The translations under genes were made by a program, and so were the position numbers. The notes under the pieces were generated by a model. That model saw only the letters and a list, made by a program, of their open reading frames with translations. It was not told where the DNA came from and made no database searches. From CAG-390 sp964579135 (GTDB taxonomy: Bacteria; Bacillota; Clostridia; Oscillospirales; CAG-272), in NCBI GenBank assembly GCA_964579135.1, contig CAZOFD010000030.1:1-18618 (forward strand): a DNA stretch of 18,618 bases, written 5' to 3'. Positions 1-6,725 of the stretch are shown in pieces. Within the stretch, counting starts at the first letter, position 1. Every line of letters begins with the position of its first letter.

Positions 1-220
1 CGTCGACGGTGATAGTGCCCGCTTCGTCATCCGACTCAACGGTATGACCCATAGCAACGTAGTTACCCTGAGCGGTATCGTACTTAAGAAGATGAGCAAG
101 CATCTTGGGGCTGGTAAGGTCGTTGATAGCGACTACCTCATATCCCTCAGCTCCGAACATTTGGCGGAATGCGAGACGACCGATGCGGCCGAATCCGTTA
201 ATAGCAACTTTAACTGACAT
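1..220 (-). CDS. gap: Glyceraldehyde-3-phosphate dehydrogenase, N-terminal part (runs off the left edge)
   Basis: The first 73 codons begin MSVKVAINGFGRIGRLAFRQ, the NAD-binding Rossmann start of phosphorylating glyceraldehyde-3-phosphate dehydrogenase, with the dinucleotide-binding GFGRIGR. The conserved VVAINDLT and LLKYDTAQG segments follow. The enzyme converts glyceraldehyde-3-phosphate, NAD+ and phosphate to 1,3-bisphosphoglycerate in cytoplasmic glycolysis. The catalytic Cys domain lies outside the window. The start at 218-220 is fixed by a GGAGG ribosome binding site at about 228-232. Codon use differs from the neighbours: many GCT, CTT, GGT and ACC codons rather than GCG/GCC/CTC, as expected for a very highly expressed gene. 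A dedicated promoter sits in the gap upstream, so it is probably not merely a tail of the wecG-type transcript. The family assignment is secure from the N-terminus alone. Confidence 0.95.
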   Translation of the reverse strand, partial: MSVKVAINGFGRIGRLAFRQMFGAEGYEVVAINDLTSPKMLAHLLKYDTAQGNYVAMGHTVESDDEAGTITVD

Positions 221-275
221 TTTGGAGTCCTCCGTATTTTTCATTTTGAATTGCGTCCAATTCTTTCCACCTTGT

Positions 276-304
276 ATTTTAACCCATTTTTCAAAAATAT
301 ACAA
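276..304 (-). promoter_or_regulatory. Probable sigma-A promoter of gap, flanked by an inverted repeat
   Basis: Reading the minus strand, TTGTAT (299-304) and TAAAAT (276-281) are separated by 17 bases. The inverted repeat CCTTGTAT / ATACAAGG (299-306 and 270-277) overlaps both boxes, as an operator would. The promoter call is from box match and spacing only; the operator idea is inference. Confidence 0.55.
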
Positions 305-358
305 GGGGTTTGACGAATTTTTATCATTTTCGTGATTTTTTCACAAGGCAAAAACGAT

Positions 359-1138
359 TCACCTGCCGTTTTTTGGTGTTTTGCCGTGCTTTTTTCGTCT
401 TGTTTTCCACCTGAACGCCGCAAGCGCCGGCAAGCCTGCGAAACGTCGCGGCTCGCACGTCATACGCCACAGCCATTCGCAGCCGATTTTGATAAATATC
501 CTCGGTGCGCGCCTTTTTTCGCCCGACCATACGTCAAGCGCTCCGCCGAGCGCGACGATCGCGCCCGCACCGAGCCTGTCCGCGTTTTTTGCACTCCACA
601 TCTCCTGCCGCGGCGAGCCCAAACAACAAACGACAAGATCCGGCGCGCTCGCCCTTATGCGCTCCGCAATCTCTTTCTCCTCGGCGCTCCCATCCTCGAA
701 ATATCCGTGCGAGACCCCCGCGACACGCAGCCCGGGGTGCGCCGCCTCAAGCGCTCGTGCCGCTTTTGCCGCAACGCCGTCACGAGCGCCGAGCAGGTAT
801 ACCGTTCCTTCTCGTGCGGCGAGAATGGCGAGTGCGGCATACGCCGCGTCTATCCCCGTGGTCCTTGCCGGCAGGGGCGTACCGAGCCTTTTCGCCGCGC
901 CGAACATTCCCGCGCCGTCGGGTATCAGCACGTCGGCGCCGCACAGCACCTTGCCGAACTCGGGGTCGCGGTAGGCGCGAAGCGCCATTTGCGCATTCGG
1001 CGTAAATATCAGCCGTGCTCTGCCGTCGCGCTTTTCCTGCGCCGCGCTTGCGATAACGCACGCCGCCTCGTCCGCACCGAGGAGGTCAACGCACGCGCCG
1101 AGTATTTTTATCTTTTTTACGCTCTCGCTCTCCGCCAT
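359..1138 (-). CDS. WecG/TagA/CpsF family glycosyltransferase
   Basis: The 259-residue protein has the usual length and motifs of the GT26 family: FTPNAQ (T46), IPDGAG (D74), RTTGID near residue 92, LGSPRQE near 175 and a GGALDVWSGEKRRAP segment near 195. T46 and D74 have the same spacing as the active-site Thr and Asp described for TagA. The basic C-terminus resembles the appendage that brings these enzymes to the membrane. Family members transfer N-acetylmannosamine or a related sugar to an undecaprenyl-pyrophosphate-linked sugar for wall teichoic acid, enterobacterial common antigen or capsule. No other polysaccharide genes lie nearby, so acceptor and product cannot be told. ATG at 1136-1138 is the only sensible start; the ribosome binding site (AAAAGG, 9 nt upstream) is modest. 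It has its own promoter, divergent from proS. Confidence 0.92.
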   Translation of the reverse strand: MAESESVKKIKILGACVDLLGADEAACVIASAAQEKRDGRARLIFTPNAQMALRAYRDPEFGKVLCGADVLIPDGAGMFGAAKRLGTPLPARTTGIDAAYAALAILAAREGTVYLLGARDGVAAKAARALEAAHPGLRVAGVSHGYFEDGSAEEKEIAERIRASAPDLVVCCLGSPRQEMWSAKNADRLGAGAIVALGGALDVWSGEKRRAPRIFIKIGCEWLWRMTCEPRRFAGLPALAAFRWKTRRKKHGKTPKNGR

Positions 1139-1165
1139 TTCCCCACGCCTTTTGCTTTTTTGTCA

Positions 1166-1194
1166 ATTGTAGCACACACCGCGCAATTTTGCAA
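1166..1194 (-). promoter_or_regulatory. Sigma-A promoter of the WecG/TagA-family gene
   Basis: On the minus strand TTGCAA (1189-1194), a 17-base spacer and TACAAT (1166-1171) form a good housekeeping promoter. The expected transcript start is about 20 nt before the start codon. Confidence 0.75.
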
Positions 1195-1211
1195 CAATTT
1201 CGCGCTTTGGC

Positions 1212-1240
1212 TTGACACGCCCCGATTCGTGAGATATAAT
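1212..1240 (+). promoter_or_regulatory. Sigma-A promoter of proS
   Basis: Consensus TTGACA (1212-1217), a 17-base spacer and consensus TATAAT (1235-1240) lie about 50 bases before the proS start codon. It stands back to back with the glycosyltransferase promoter. Confidence 0.88.
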
Positions 1241-1291
1241 TACAATGATTATTTATCAGAACAACGCCAACCGAAAGGACATTCGAATATT

Positions 1292-2734
1292 ATGGCAGAC
1301 AATAAAAAAATGGTCGATCAGATAACGTCTATGGACGAAGATTTTGCTCAGTGGTATACCGACGTTGTAAAAAAAGCGGAGTTGGTGGACTACTCGGGCG
1401 TTAAAGGCTGTATGATCATCCGCCCCTACGGATATGCGATATGGGAAAACATACAGCGCATACTCGACGCGGATTTCAAACGTCTCGGGCACGAAAACGT
1501 TTATATGCCTATGTTCATCCCCGAATCGCTCTTGCAAAAAGAGAAGGACCACGTCGAGGGCTTTGCCCCCGAATGCGCGATTGTGACCGTGGGCGGGCAA
1601 AATCAGCTTGCCGAGCGACTCATCGTTCGCCCCACGTCGGAAACGCTCTTTTGCGACCACTATAAAAATATAATCCACTCTTACCGCGACCTGCCGAAGC
1701 TGTACAATCAGTGGTGCAACGTGGTAAGGTGGGAAAAGACCACGCGTCCTTTCCTGCGCACGTCCGAATTCCTTTGGCAGGAGGGGCATACTATGCACGA
1801 GACCGAGGAGGAAGCTCGCGAGGAAACGCGCCGTATGCTCGAATGTTACGCCGATTTTTACGAAAAAACGCTTGCCATCCCCGTCGTTAAAGGTCAAAAA
1901 ACGGAAAAGGAAAAATTTGCAGGAGCGATCGAAACTTACACCGTTGAGCCTATGATGCATAACGGAGTCGCGCTGCAGGGCGGCACGTCGCATTACTTCG
2001 GCGACGGATTCGCCAAAGCGTTCGACATCACCTTTACCGACCGCGACAACAAAGTGCGCCACCCGCACCAAACCTCGTGGGGCGTATCCACGCGTATGAT
2101 AGGCGCGATAATTATGACGCACGGCGACGACAACGGGCTCATCCTGCCGCCTGCGGTAGCTCCGATACAAGTCGCCGTTATTCCCGTGGCACAGCACAAA
2201 AACGGCGTTCTCGAAAAGGCAAACGAGATTGCGCGAGTCCTCACCGAAGCGGGCGTTCGCGTTACCGTCGATTCGAGCGACAACTCTACGGGCTGGAAAT
2301 TCGCGCAATACGAAATGAAGGGCGTTCCGCTCCGTCTCGAGATAGGACCGCGCGACATCGAAAACGGCTCTTGCGTTCTCGTTTCGCGCGTCAGCCGCGA
2401 AAAGTCTTTCGTCTCGCTCGATTCCATCGCCGAGACCGTCAAAGCCGCGCTTGCCTCCGTGCACGACGAGCTTTACGCTCGTGCCCTCGACAATCTGCGC
2501 GCGCGCACGTCAAACGCCGTCTCCTACGAAGAATTTCTCAGCCTCGCCGCTTCGAAGTCCGGCTTTATCAAAGCGATGTGGTGCGGAGACGAGGCGTGCG
2601 AAAACAAAATCAAGGACGACACGGGAGGAGTAAAATCCCGTTGCATACCGTTCGACGAGGAGCACCTCTCGGACGTTTGCGTTTGTTGCGGCAAGCCCGC
2701 ACGTCATATGGTCGTTTGGGGCAGACAATACTGA
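1292..2734 (+). CDS. proS: Prolyl-tRNA synthetase, archaeal/eukaryotic-like short type
   Basis: This 480-residue class II aminoacyl-tRNA synthetase charges tRNA-Pro with proline. Class II motif 2 is visible as RWE (147-149) followed by RPFLRTSEFLWQEGHT, and motif 3 in the SWGVSTRMIGAIIMTHGDD region (262-280). An HGTP-type anticodon-binding domain spans about 290-390. The C-terminal domain carries Cys residues at 431, 436, 463, 465 and 466, a zinc-site pattern, and ends WGRQY with the terminal Tyr typical of this type. The inserted editing domain of the longer bacterial ProS is absent. The ATG at 1292 is chosen because the conserved protein starts there and AAAGGA lies about 12 nt upstream; the open frame to its left is antisense to the glycosyltransferase gene and is not coding. 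It is the first gene after a consensus promoter. Confidence 0.97.
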   Translation: MADNKKMVDQITSMDEDFAQWYTDVVKKAELVDYSGVKGCMIIRPYGYAIWENIQRILDADFKRLGHENVYMPMFIPESLLQKEKDHVEGFAPECAIVTVGGQNQLAERLIVRPTSETLFCDHYKNIIHSYRDLPKLYNQWCNVVRWEKTTRPFLRTSEFLWQEGHTMHETEEEAREETRRMLECYADFYEKTLAIPVVKGQKTEKEKFAGAIETYTVEPMMHNGVALQGGTSHYFGDGFAKAFDITFTDRDNKVRHPHQTSWGVSTRMIGAIIMTHGDDNGLILPPAVAPIQVAVIPVAQHKNGVLEKANEIARVLTEAGVRVTVDSSDNSTGWKFAQYEMKGVPLRLEIGPRDIENGSCVLVSRVSREKSFVSLDSIAETVKAALASVHDELYARALDNLRARTSNAVSYEEFLSLAASKSGFIKAMWCGDEACENKIKDDTGGVKSRCIPFDEEHLSDVCVCCGKPARHMVVWGRQY

Positions 2735-2741
2735 TATCTTT

Positions 2742-2774
2742 GCGCGGCGCTTTGACGTATACAATGCGCCGCGC
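2742..2774 (+). other. GC-rich hairpin between proS and the SEDS gene
   Basis: A perfect 9-bp inverted repeat, GCGCGGCGC (2742-2750) and GCGCCGCGC (2766-2774), encloses a 15-base loop 7 bases after the proS stop. No U-run follows, so it is a weak terminator candidate at best and may be a transcript-stabilising or attenuating stem. The rest of 2735-2872 shows no gene. Confidence 0.4.
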
Positions 2775-2872
2775 TTCCACTCTCCGTGCGCATACGCAAA
2801 GTGCGCAAGCGCGAAAAGAAGAAACGAAAAACGATACTAAATACCGAAACGAAAGGGGGCTGCGACGCCGCA

Positions 2873-3997
2873 ATGAAATCGTTTTCCACGCCGTTCAAAG
2901 AAAAGCTGAAGCGCTTTGACACGTGCCTCTTCATCTGCACGTCGGCGCTTTCTCTGATAAGCATACTTCTTATGTTCGGCATAAAGAACTCGCTGAATTA
3001 CGGCACGCGTATGTTCGCTATGCAAACCGGCGCGACCGTCGTCGGTATGGCGATGATGATATTTATCTCCACCCTCGACTATCAAGAGGTAGTAAACAAA
3101 TTGTGGATACCGTTTTTTATACTTCAGATAGGGTTGCTCGGCATAACGCTGCTGTACGGAACGGCAGAGGGCGCAAACCAAAGTTGGCTGTACATAGGTC
3201 CCATCGGTATCCAGCCCTCGGAATTCGTAAAAGCCACCTTTATCGTTACCTTTTCCAAGCACATCGACGTCGTTAAGAAAAAAATCAATCACCCGCTTTC
3301 CGTGCTCGGGCTCGGGCTCCACGCCGGCGTTATCATAGGGCTGATACTGATCTCGGGAGATCTCGGCGTCGCGCTCGTTTACTGCGGCATAGTCGCCGTT
3401 ATGCTGTACTGCGCGGGACTTTCGGTGTTTTATTTTTTGGGGCTGCTGTTGATCGTTTTTATATCCGTGCCGTATCTTTGGCCTATGCTGCGCGTTGACC
3501 AACAGGAGCGACTTATCTACGGATTTAATCCCGAAGCCGACCCCCTCGGCAAAGGATACCAGCCTCTCCTCGGCAGGCAATGCGTCGCCAACGGCGGACT
3601 TTGGGGCAACGGCATTATGGGCGGAGAATATTACAAAAACCTTTTTGCCTGCGAAAACGATTTCGTTTTTTCGACCCTGTGCGAAAAGCTCGGTATGGTC
3701 GGAGGAACGGTCACTCTCGTCCTGCTTGCCGTCGTCGTCGTTCGCATATTTACCGTCGCAAAAAACGCACGCAAAGATTCGGGCGCCTTTATATGCATAG
3801 GCGTTGCCGCCGCAATAACCGTGCAAACGATCGAAAACGTCGGGATGTGCCTTGCTATGCTCCCCGTTATCGGTATAACCTTGCCGTTTATAAGCTACGG
3901 CGGCTCCTCCGTCGTTTCGATGTATCTCCTGCTCGGAATGGTACACAGCGTGGAGGCACACAAGGTCAAGTATTTCTTCGAACGCGAACAAACGTAG
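2873..3997 (+). CDS. SEDS-family peptidoglycan glycosyltransferase (RodA/FtsW-like)
   Basis: The 374-residue protein is an integral membrane protein with about ten hydrophobic segments, belonging to the SEDS family. These enzymes polymerise lipid II into glycan strands together with a class B penicillin-binding protein during elongation or division. Family motifs seen are QPSEFVK (114-120), a large extracellular loop with ENDFVFSTLCEKLGMVGG (261-278), whose Asp263 matches the catalytic Asp, and the LPFISYGGSS motif (337-346). RodA and FtsW cannot be separated with confidence. The ATG at 2873 is preferred over one 29 codons upstream because the upstream part is very basic and unlike the family, and GGGGG precedes 2873, though 13 nt away. 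It follows proS in the same direction; no clear promoter was seen between them, so read-through from proS is likely. Confidence 0.92.
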   Translation: MKSFSTPFKEKLKRFDTCLFICTSALSLISILLMFGIKNSLNYGTRMFAMQTGATVVGMAMMIFISTLDYQEVVNKLWIPFFILQIGLLGITLLYGTAEGANQSWLYIGPIGIQPSEFVKATFIVTFSKHIDVVKKKINHPLSVLGLGLHAGVIIGLILISGDLGVALVYCGIVAVMLYCAGLSVFYFLGLLLIVFISVPYLWPMLRVDQQERLIYGFNPEADPLGKGYQPLLGRQCVANGGLWGNGIMGGEYYKNLFACENDFVFSTLCEKLGMVGGTVTLVLLAVVVVRIFTVAKNARKDSGAFICIGVAAAITVQTIENVGMCLAMLPVIGITLPFISYGGSSVVSMYLLLGMVHSVEAHKVKYFFEREQT

Positions 3998-4023
3998 CGC
4001 GTCGCCCGGATTTTTCGGCGCAA

Positions 4024-4092
4024 AAACATAAAACCGCCCCCCGCGGCATAAATTACTTCAGAGTAGTTTTTGCGGGAGGCGGTTTTATGTTT
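4024..4092 (+). terminator. 21-bp hairpin ending the SEDS transcript and burying the next gene's start
   Basis: Positions 4024-4044 pair with 4072-4092 with one A-C mismatch (4077/4039) and two possible further G-U pairs inside. A U-rich stretch (TTTTATGTTTATTTATT) begins in the right arm, so it resembles an intrinsic terminator. The right arm contains the GGGAGG ribosome binding site (4074-4079) and the ATG (4087-4089) of the DUF4830 gene. Confidence 0.7.
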
Positions 4093-4560
4093 ATTTATTC
4101 TTTCAAGGCAAGCACGTTGCGCTTTTTCGCGGTTATGATCTTGGCTTGTGCCGCGCTTGTCGCACTTATAGTTACGGTGCCGTCGTACGACGGCGCGACG
4201 AGCACCGGGCTCGATATAAAATACGACAAGATCAAAACGAACGACGACAGGCGCGCTTTTTTGGCGCAGTTCGGCTACGAAGTGTCGAGCGAGCCGCTCG
4301 AAACGGCTGAGGTTACTTTGCCGTCGGACTTCGACCGCGTCTTCTCCGGGTACAACGAATTACAAAAATCCCAAGGTCTCGACCTTTCCAAATACCGAGG
4401 AAAGACCGTTATGCGTTATACTTACGAGGTAAACAATTACGGCAGCGAGGGCAAGGTTTGGGCAACCGTTATCGTCTATCGCAACCGTGTGATAGGCGGC
4501 GACGTGTGCTCGGCAGACCCCTCGGGATTTATCCACGGCTTTGCCAAAAGCACGGCATAA
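4087..4560 (+). CDS. DUF4830-type small secreted or membrane-anchored protein
   Basis: The 157-residue protein starts MFIYSFKASTLRFF and has one hydrophobic segment (about 10-32), either a signal anchor or an uncleaved signal peptide, so the rest should be outside the membrane. The soluble part has a pattern I recognise from DUF4830 proteins of Clostridia: a segment with FLAQFGYEVSSEP, PSDFDRVFSGYNELQKSQG, a YTYEVNNYGSEGKV strand, and the ending VIGGDVCSADPSGFIHGF. Function is unknown. The start is set by GGGAGG with 7-nt spacing directly before the basic and hydrophobic N-terminus. That ribosome binding site and start codon lie inside a long hairpin, so translation is probably restrained unless the hairpin is opened. 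The gene ends in a terminator shared with the convergent gene. Confidence 0.82.
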   Translation: MFIYSFKASTLRFFAVMILACAALVALIVTVPSYDGATSTGLDIKYDKIKTNDDRRAFLAQFGYEVSSEPLETAEVTLPSDFDRVFSGYNELQKSQGLDLSKYRGKTVMRYTYEVNNYGSEGKVWATVIVYRNRVIGGDVCSADPSGFIHGFAKSTA

Positions 4561-4601
4561 AAGAGCGGCTTATCCGCAATATGCGGATAAGCCGCTCTTT
4601 T
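4559..4601. terminator. Bidirectional terminator between convergent genes
   Basis: A perfect 20-bp inverted repeat (4559-4578 with 4582-4601) encloses a 3-base loop and has A-runs and T-runs at its outer ends, so it can stop transcription on both strands. Its left end overlaps the stop codon of the DUF4830 gene and its right end the stop codon of the metallo-beta-lactamase gene. Confidence 0.93.
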
Positions 4602-6535
4602 TAAAGGGTCTCGGAAAGCACTACCGTCGGTTGCCCGTCGATAAAGGCAACACCCGTAAGGTGATCGTCGAATACGACCCGATCCGAGGTTACGGCGTTT
4701 ACGTTATCGAGCACGTCCTTGCCGCGTCTGCCGCCCCACGCCAAAATGCCCTTTTCGGAATTCGAGAACAGCGAGATACGTGGCTTTATATACCTGTAAA
4801 CGTAGGGCAGATAGTTGTAGCCGTGGTGGGCGACCTGCATAACGTCTGCCCGGAGCAGATCTCCGTAGGTAAAAGCAAGACCGAGCGCCTGCGCTCCGGC
4901 GACGTCGCCGAGCACGGCGAACGTCCCGCCGTTAAGCGTTAACCTTATCACCGAGCAGGTGTCGTTGTAGTCGTAGCGGCTCTTGCCCCACATCACGTCT
5001 ATTTTATATTCACTGCCGTTGTATTCGTCCACTGCGTCCGTTCGCGTGGTAAGCACGTTCATTTCGAGATCGGCTATTCTTATCGTTTCACCCACCTGCA
5101 AAGTATGGTAAGCGACCGAGGGATATATCTCCTTAACGGAGGCGACAAGCCGGTTAAACTCACGATCCTCCGTCTCGTGAATATTGTACGTCATTCGCTC
5201 TACGTCTATCATATCGCGATAAGAATACATAAAATCGCGGAAAGCACACATATGGTCTGCGTGACCGTGGGTTATCAACCAGCAGGATATGCGCACCTTA
5301 TCCTCGGCGGGGGTGGAGGTTATTTCGTGCAAAAACACGTTCAGCCAAGCCAGACGCTCGTCGGGTATCTGCCGCCAGCCGCCGCCGTCTATAACAAACA
5401 CCGAGTTATCCGCCAGCTTGATAAAATAAAACATTCCCTCCGACCTTTTTTCGGGCTCCGAAAGCTGCATCTGATAGATAACGGACGGCTCTTTGCCCGC
5501 GGGCACGGAATAACCGAACTCGTGCGGCAACGACGCATCACTCGGCAGGCGAATAACGCGCGCGACACGGCAATACGGCGTGTAATACGCGTACAAAATT
5601 TCGCCGTTGCCAATTGCGTAAGCCGCCGCAACGGGCCCGTAACTCTCTTGCCGCTCAACGCGATAAGTCGCCCCGAGTTTCGAGAGATACGCATCAAACT
5701 CGCTCAAAGATGTGTCGGCAACGGTCATCATTTCCGTTTTTTCGGGTGCAAGCACGTTTGCGGCACTCTCCGTTCGCATCTCTTTCGCAATCACGCCGCC
5801 CTCATACTCGGGCACGCCATCAAGACGCCAAGGATAAAGGTCGCGCACGACGTCACGCTTATCGATAAGGTCGGTGCCGCGGTATATCTTAATGTCGCCA
5901 AGCGTTACGTCGGTCTCCTTGCGGCAAGCGAAAAACAGCAAAGCGAGCTTTGCGTCCGACGTCAGGGTACATTCGGAGCAGACGCGCCATTTGTCGCCGC
6001 AAAGGCAGTACACCGTCGCGTAAAGCCCGCAAAGCTCGACCGCCATTTGCACAAAGCCCTCTTCGTCGCGCTCGGCTTGCGCAAGCGTGTGACAGTACGA
6101 CTCGAGCTTATGGTGATCGAGGCACAAAGCCGTGCGCTCGCTGCCGCACGTCGTAAAATTCCCGTAGATACCGTAAGCGTTCGTCTGCTCTACGAAAACC
6201 ACGGTGTCAAGAGCCGCAAAAAGTATGCCGAGCGTATTCTTTTCGCCGTTTGCACCGTCGTTCGTCCTGACTTTAAACGTATAAGTATACGCCGTTTGGC
6301 GATTCACGGCAACGTCGAATATCTCGCCGAAGATCGCCGGCTTATCGGCGTCGCCGCGACCGCGTATCGTCAACGACGCGCCGTCGCAGCTGCTCTCCGC
6401 GTCGTAAAATTCTCCGAGATCGAAATTCGCATCCCCCTCCGGCGTACCGTAGTTTTTCATCACGAAAGTTCCGACTTTGCCGCCGAAATTCAAACTTATT
6501 ATAGGCTCACCCGTAAAAACAGCATCTTTTCGCAT
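4601..6535 (-). CDS. Metallo-beta-lactamase-fold protein with large N-terminal extension
   Basis: The 644-residue protein has a C-terminal metallo-beta-lactamase-fold domain (about 365-640). The metal motif THGHADH (422-428), a bridging-Asp candidate in VLGD (D544) and a late His in VAHHG (H570/H571) are all present. The order and the HHG motif resemble the ComEC-type hydrolase branch, which acts on phosphodiester or other ester bonds, but the substrate is unknown. Residues 1-220 are rich in alternating beta-strand patterns with many Cys and end in GDIKIYRG, reminiscent of a concanavalin-like or LamG-like sandwich; this is inference. Residues 230-360 are a further unassigned region. No signal peptide or membrane segment is seen, so it is probably cytoplasmic. 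The start has GGGAG 7 nt upstream (about 6543-6547), preceded by a consensus promoter. It appears to be a single-gene unit. Confidence 0.85.
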   Translation of the reverse strand: MRKDAVFTGEPIISLNFGGKVGTFVMKNYGTPEGDANFDLGEFYDAESSCDGASLTIRGRGDADKPAIFGEIFDVAVNRQTAYTYTFKVRTNDGANGEKNTLGILFAALDTVVFVEQTNAYGIYGNFTTCGSERTALCLDHHKLESYCHTLAQAERDEEGFVQMAVELCGLYATVYCLCGDKWRVCSECTLTSDAKLALLFFACRKETDVTLGDIKIYRGTDLIDKRDVVRDLYPWRLDGVPEYEGGVIAKEMRTESAANVLAPEKTEMMTVADTSLSEFDAYLSKLGATYRVERQESYGPVAAAYAIGNGEILYAYYTPYCRVARVIRLPSDASLPHEFGYSVPAGKEPSVIYQMQLSEPEKRSEGMFYFIKLADNSVFVIDGGGWRQIPDERLAWLNVFLHEITSTPAEDKVRISCWLITHGHADHMCAFRDFMYSYRDMIDVERMTYNIHETEDREFNRLVASVKEIYPSVAYHTLQVGETIRIADLEMNVLTTRTDAVDEYNGSEYKIDVMWGKSRYDYNDTCSVIRLTLNGGTFAVLGDVAGAQALGLAFTYGDLLRADVMQVAHHGYNYLPYVYRYIKPRISLFSNSEKGILAWGGRRGKDVLDNVNAVTSDRVVFDDHLTGVAFIDGQPTVVLSETL

Positions 6536-6596
6536 ATTATATCTCCCAAGCGTTTTTCGGCGTATGCGCACGTCAGCGCCGAACATATTCGAATAA

Positions 6597-6625
6597 ATGA
6601 TATCGCAAACGCACCGATTTGTCAA
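6597..6625 (-). promoter_or_regulatory. Sigma-A promoter of the metallo-beta-lactamase-fold gene
   Basis: On the minus strand, consensus TTGACA (6620-6625), a 17-base spacer and TATCAT (6597-6602) lie about 60 bases before the start codon. Confidence 0.85.
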
Positions 6626-6669
6626 GCACTCGCAAAACGCCCCTCGTACGCGATCGCAAAAGAAAAATA

Positions 6670-6718
6670 CAAAAAACGAAAGTTTCCGCCGTGCGCCAAC
6701 AAAAGCGCTCGGCGGAAA
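6670..6718 (-). terminator. Intrinsic terminator after the cardiolipin synthase gene
   Basis: On the minus strand TTTCCGCCG (6710-6718) pairs with CGGCGGAAA (6683-6691), with an additional GCGC/GCGC pairing inside. After CTTTCG comes a run of six T (about 6671-6676). It lies just downstream of the cardiolipin synthase stop codon and isolates it from the next gene. Confidence 0.8.
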
Positions 6719-6725
6719 ACCGTTT

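Noticed and set aside
330..346. Rex-like palindrome TCGTGA-N5-TCACAA upstream of gap
   Set aside because: The spacer is one base short of the usual 18-base Rex site, one half-site has a mismatch, and it lies well upstream of the -35, in an A/T-rich stretch where such a match is not surprising.
332..1291. Long in-frame upstream extension of proS
   Set aside because: It is antisense to the glycosyltransferase gene, crosses the proS promoter, and has no resemblance to ProS. The conserved protein starts at 1292.
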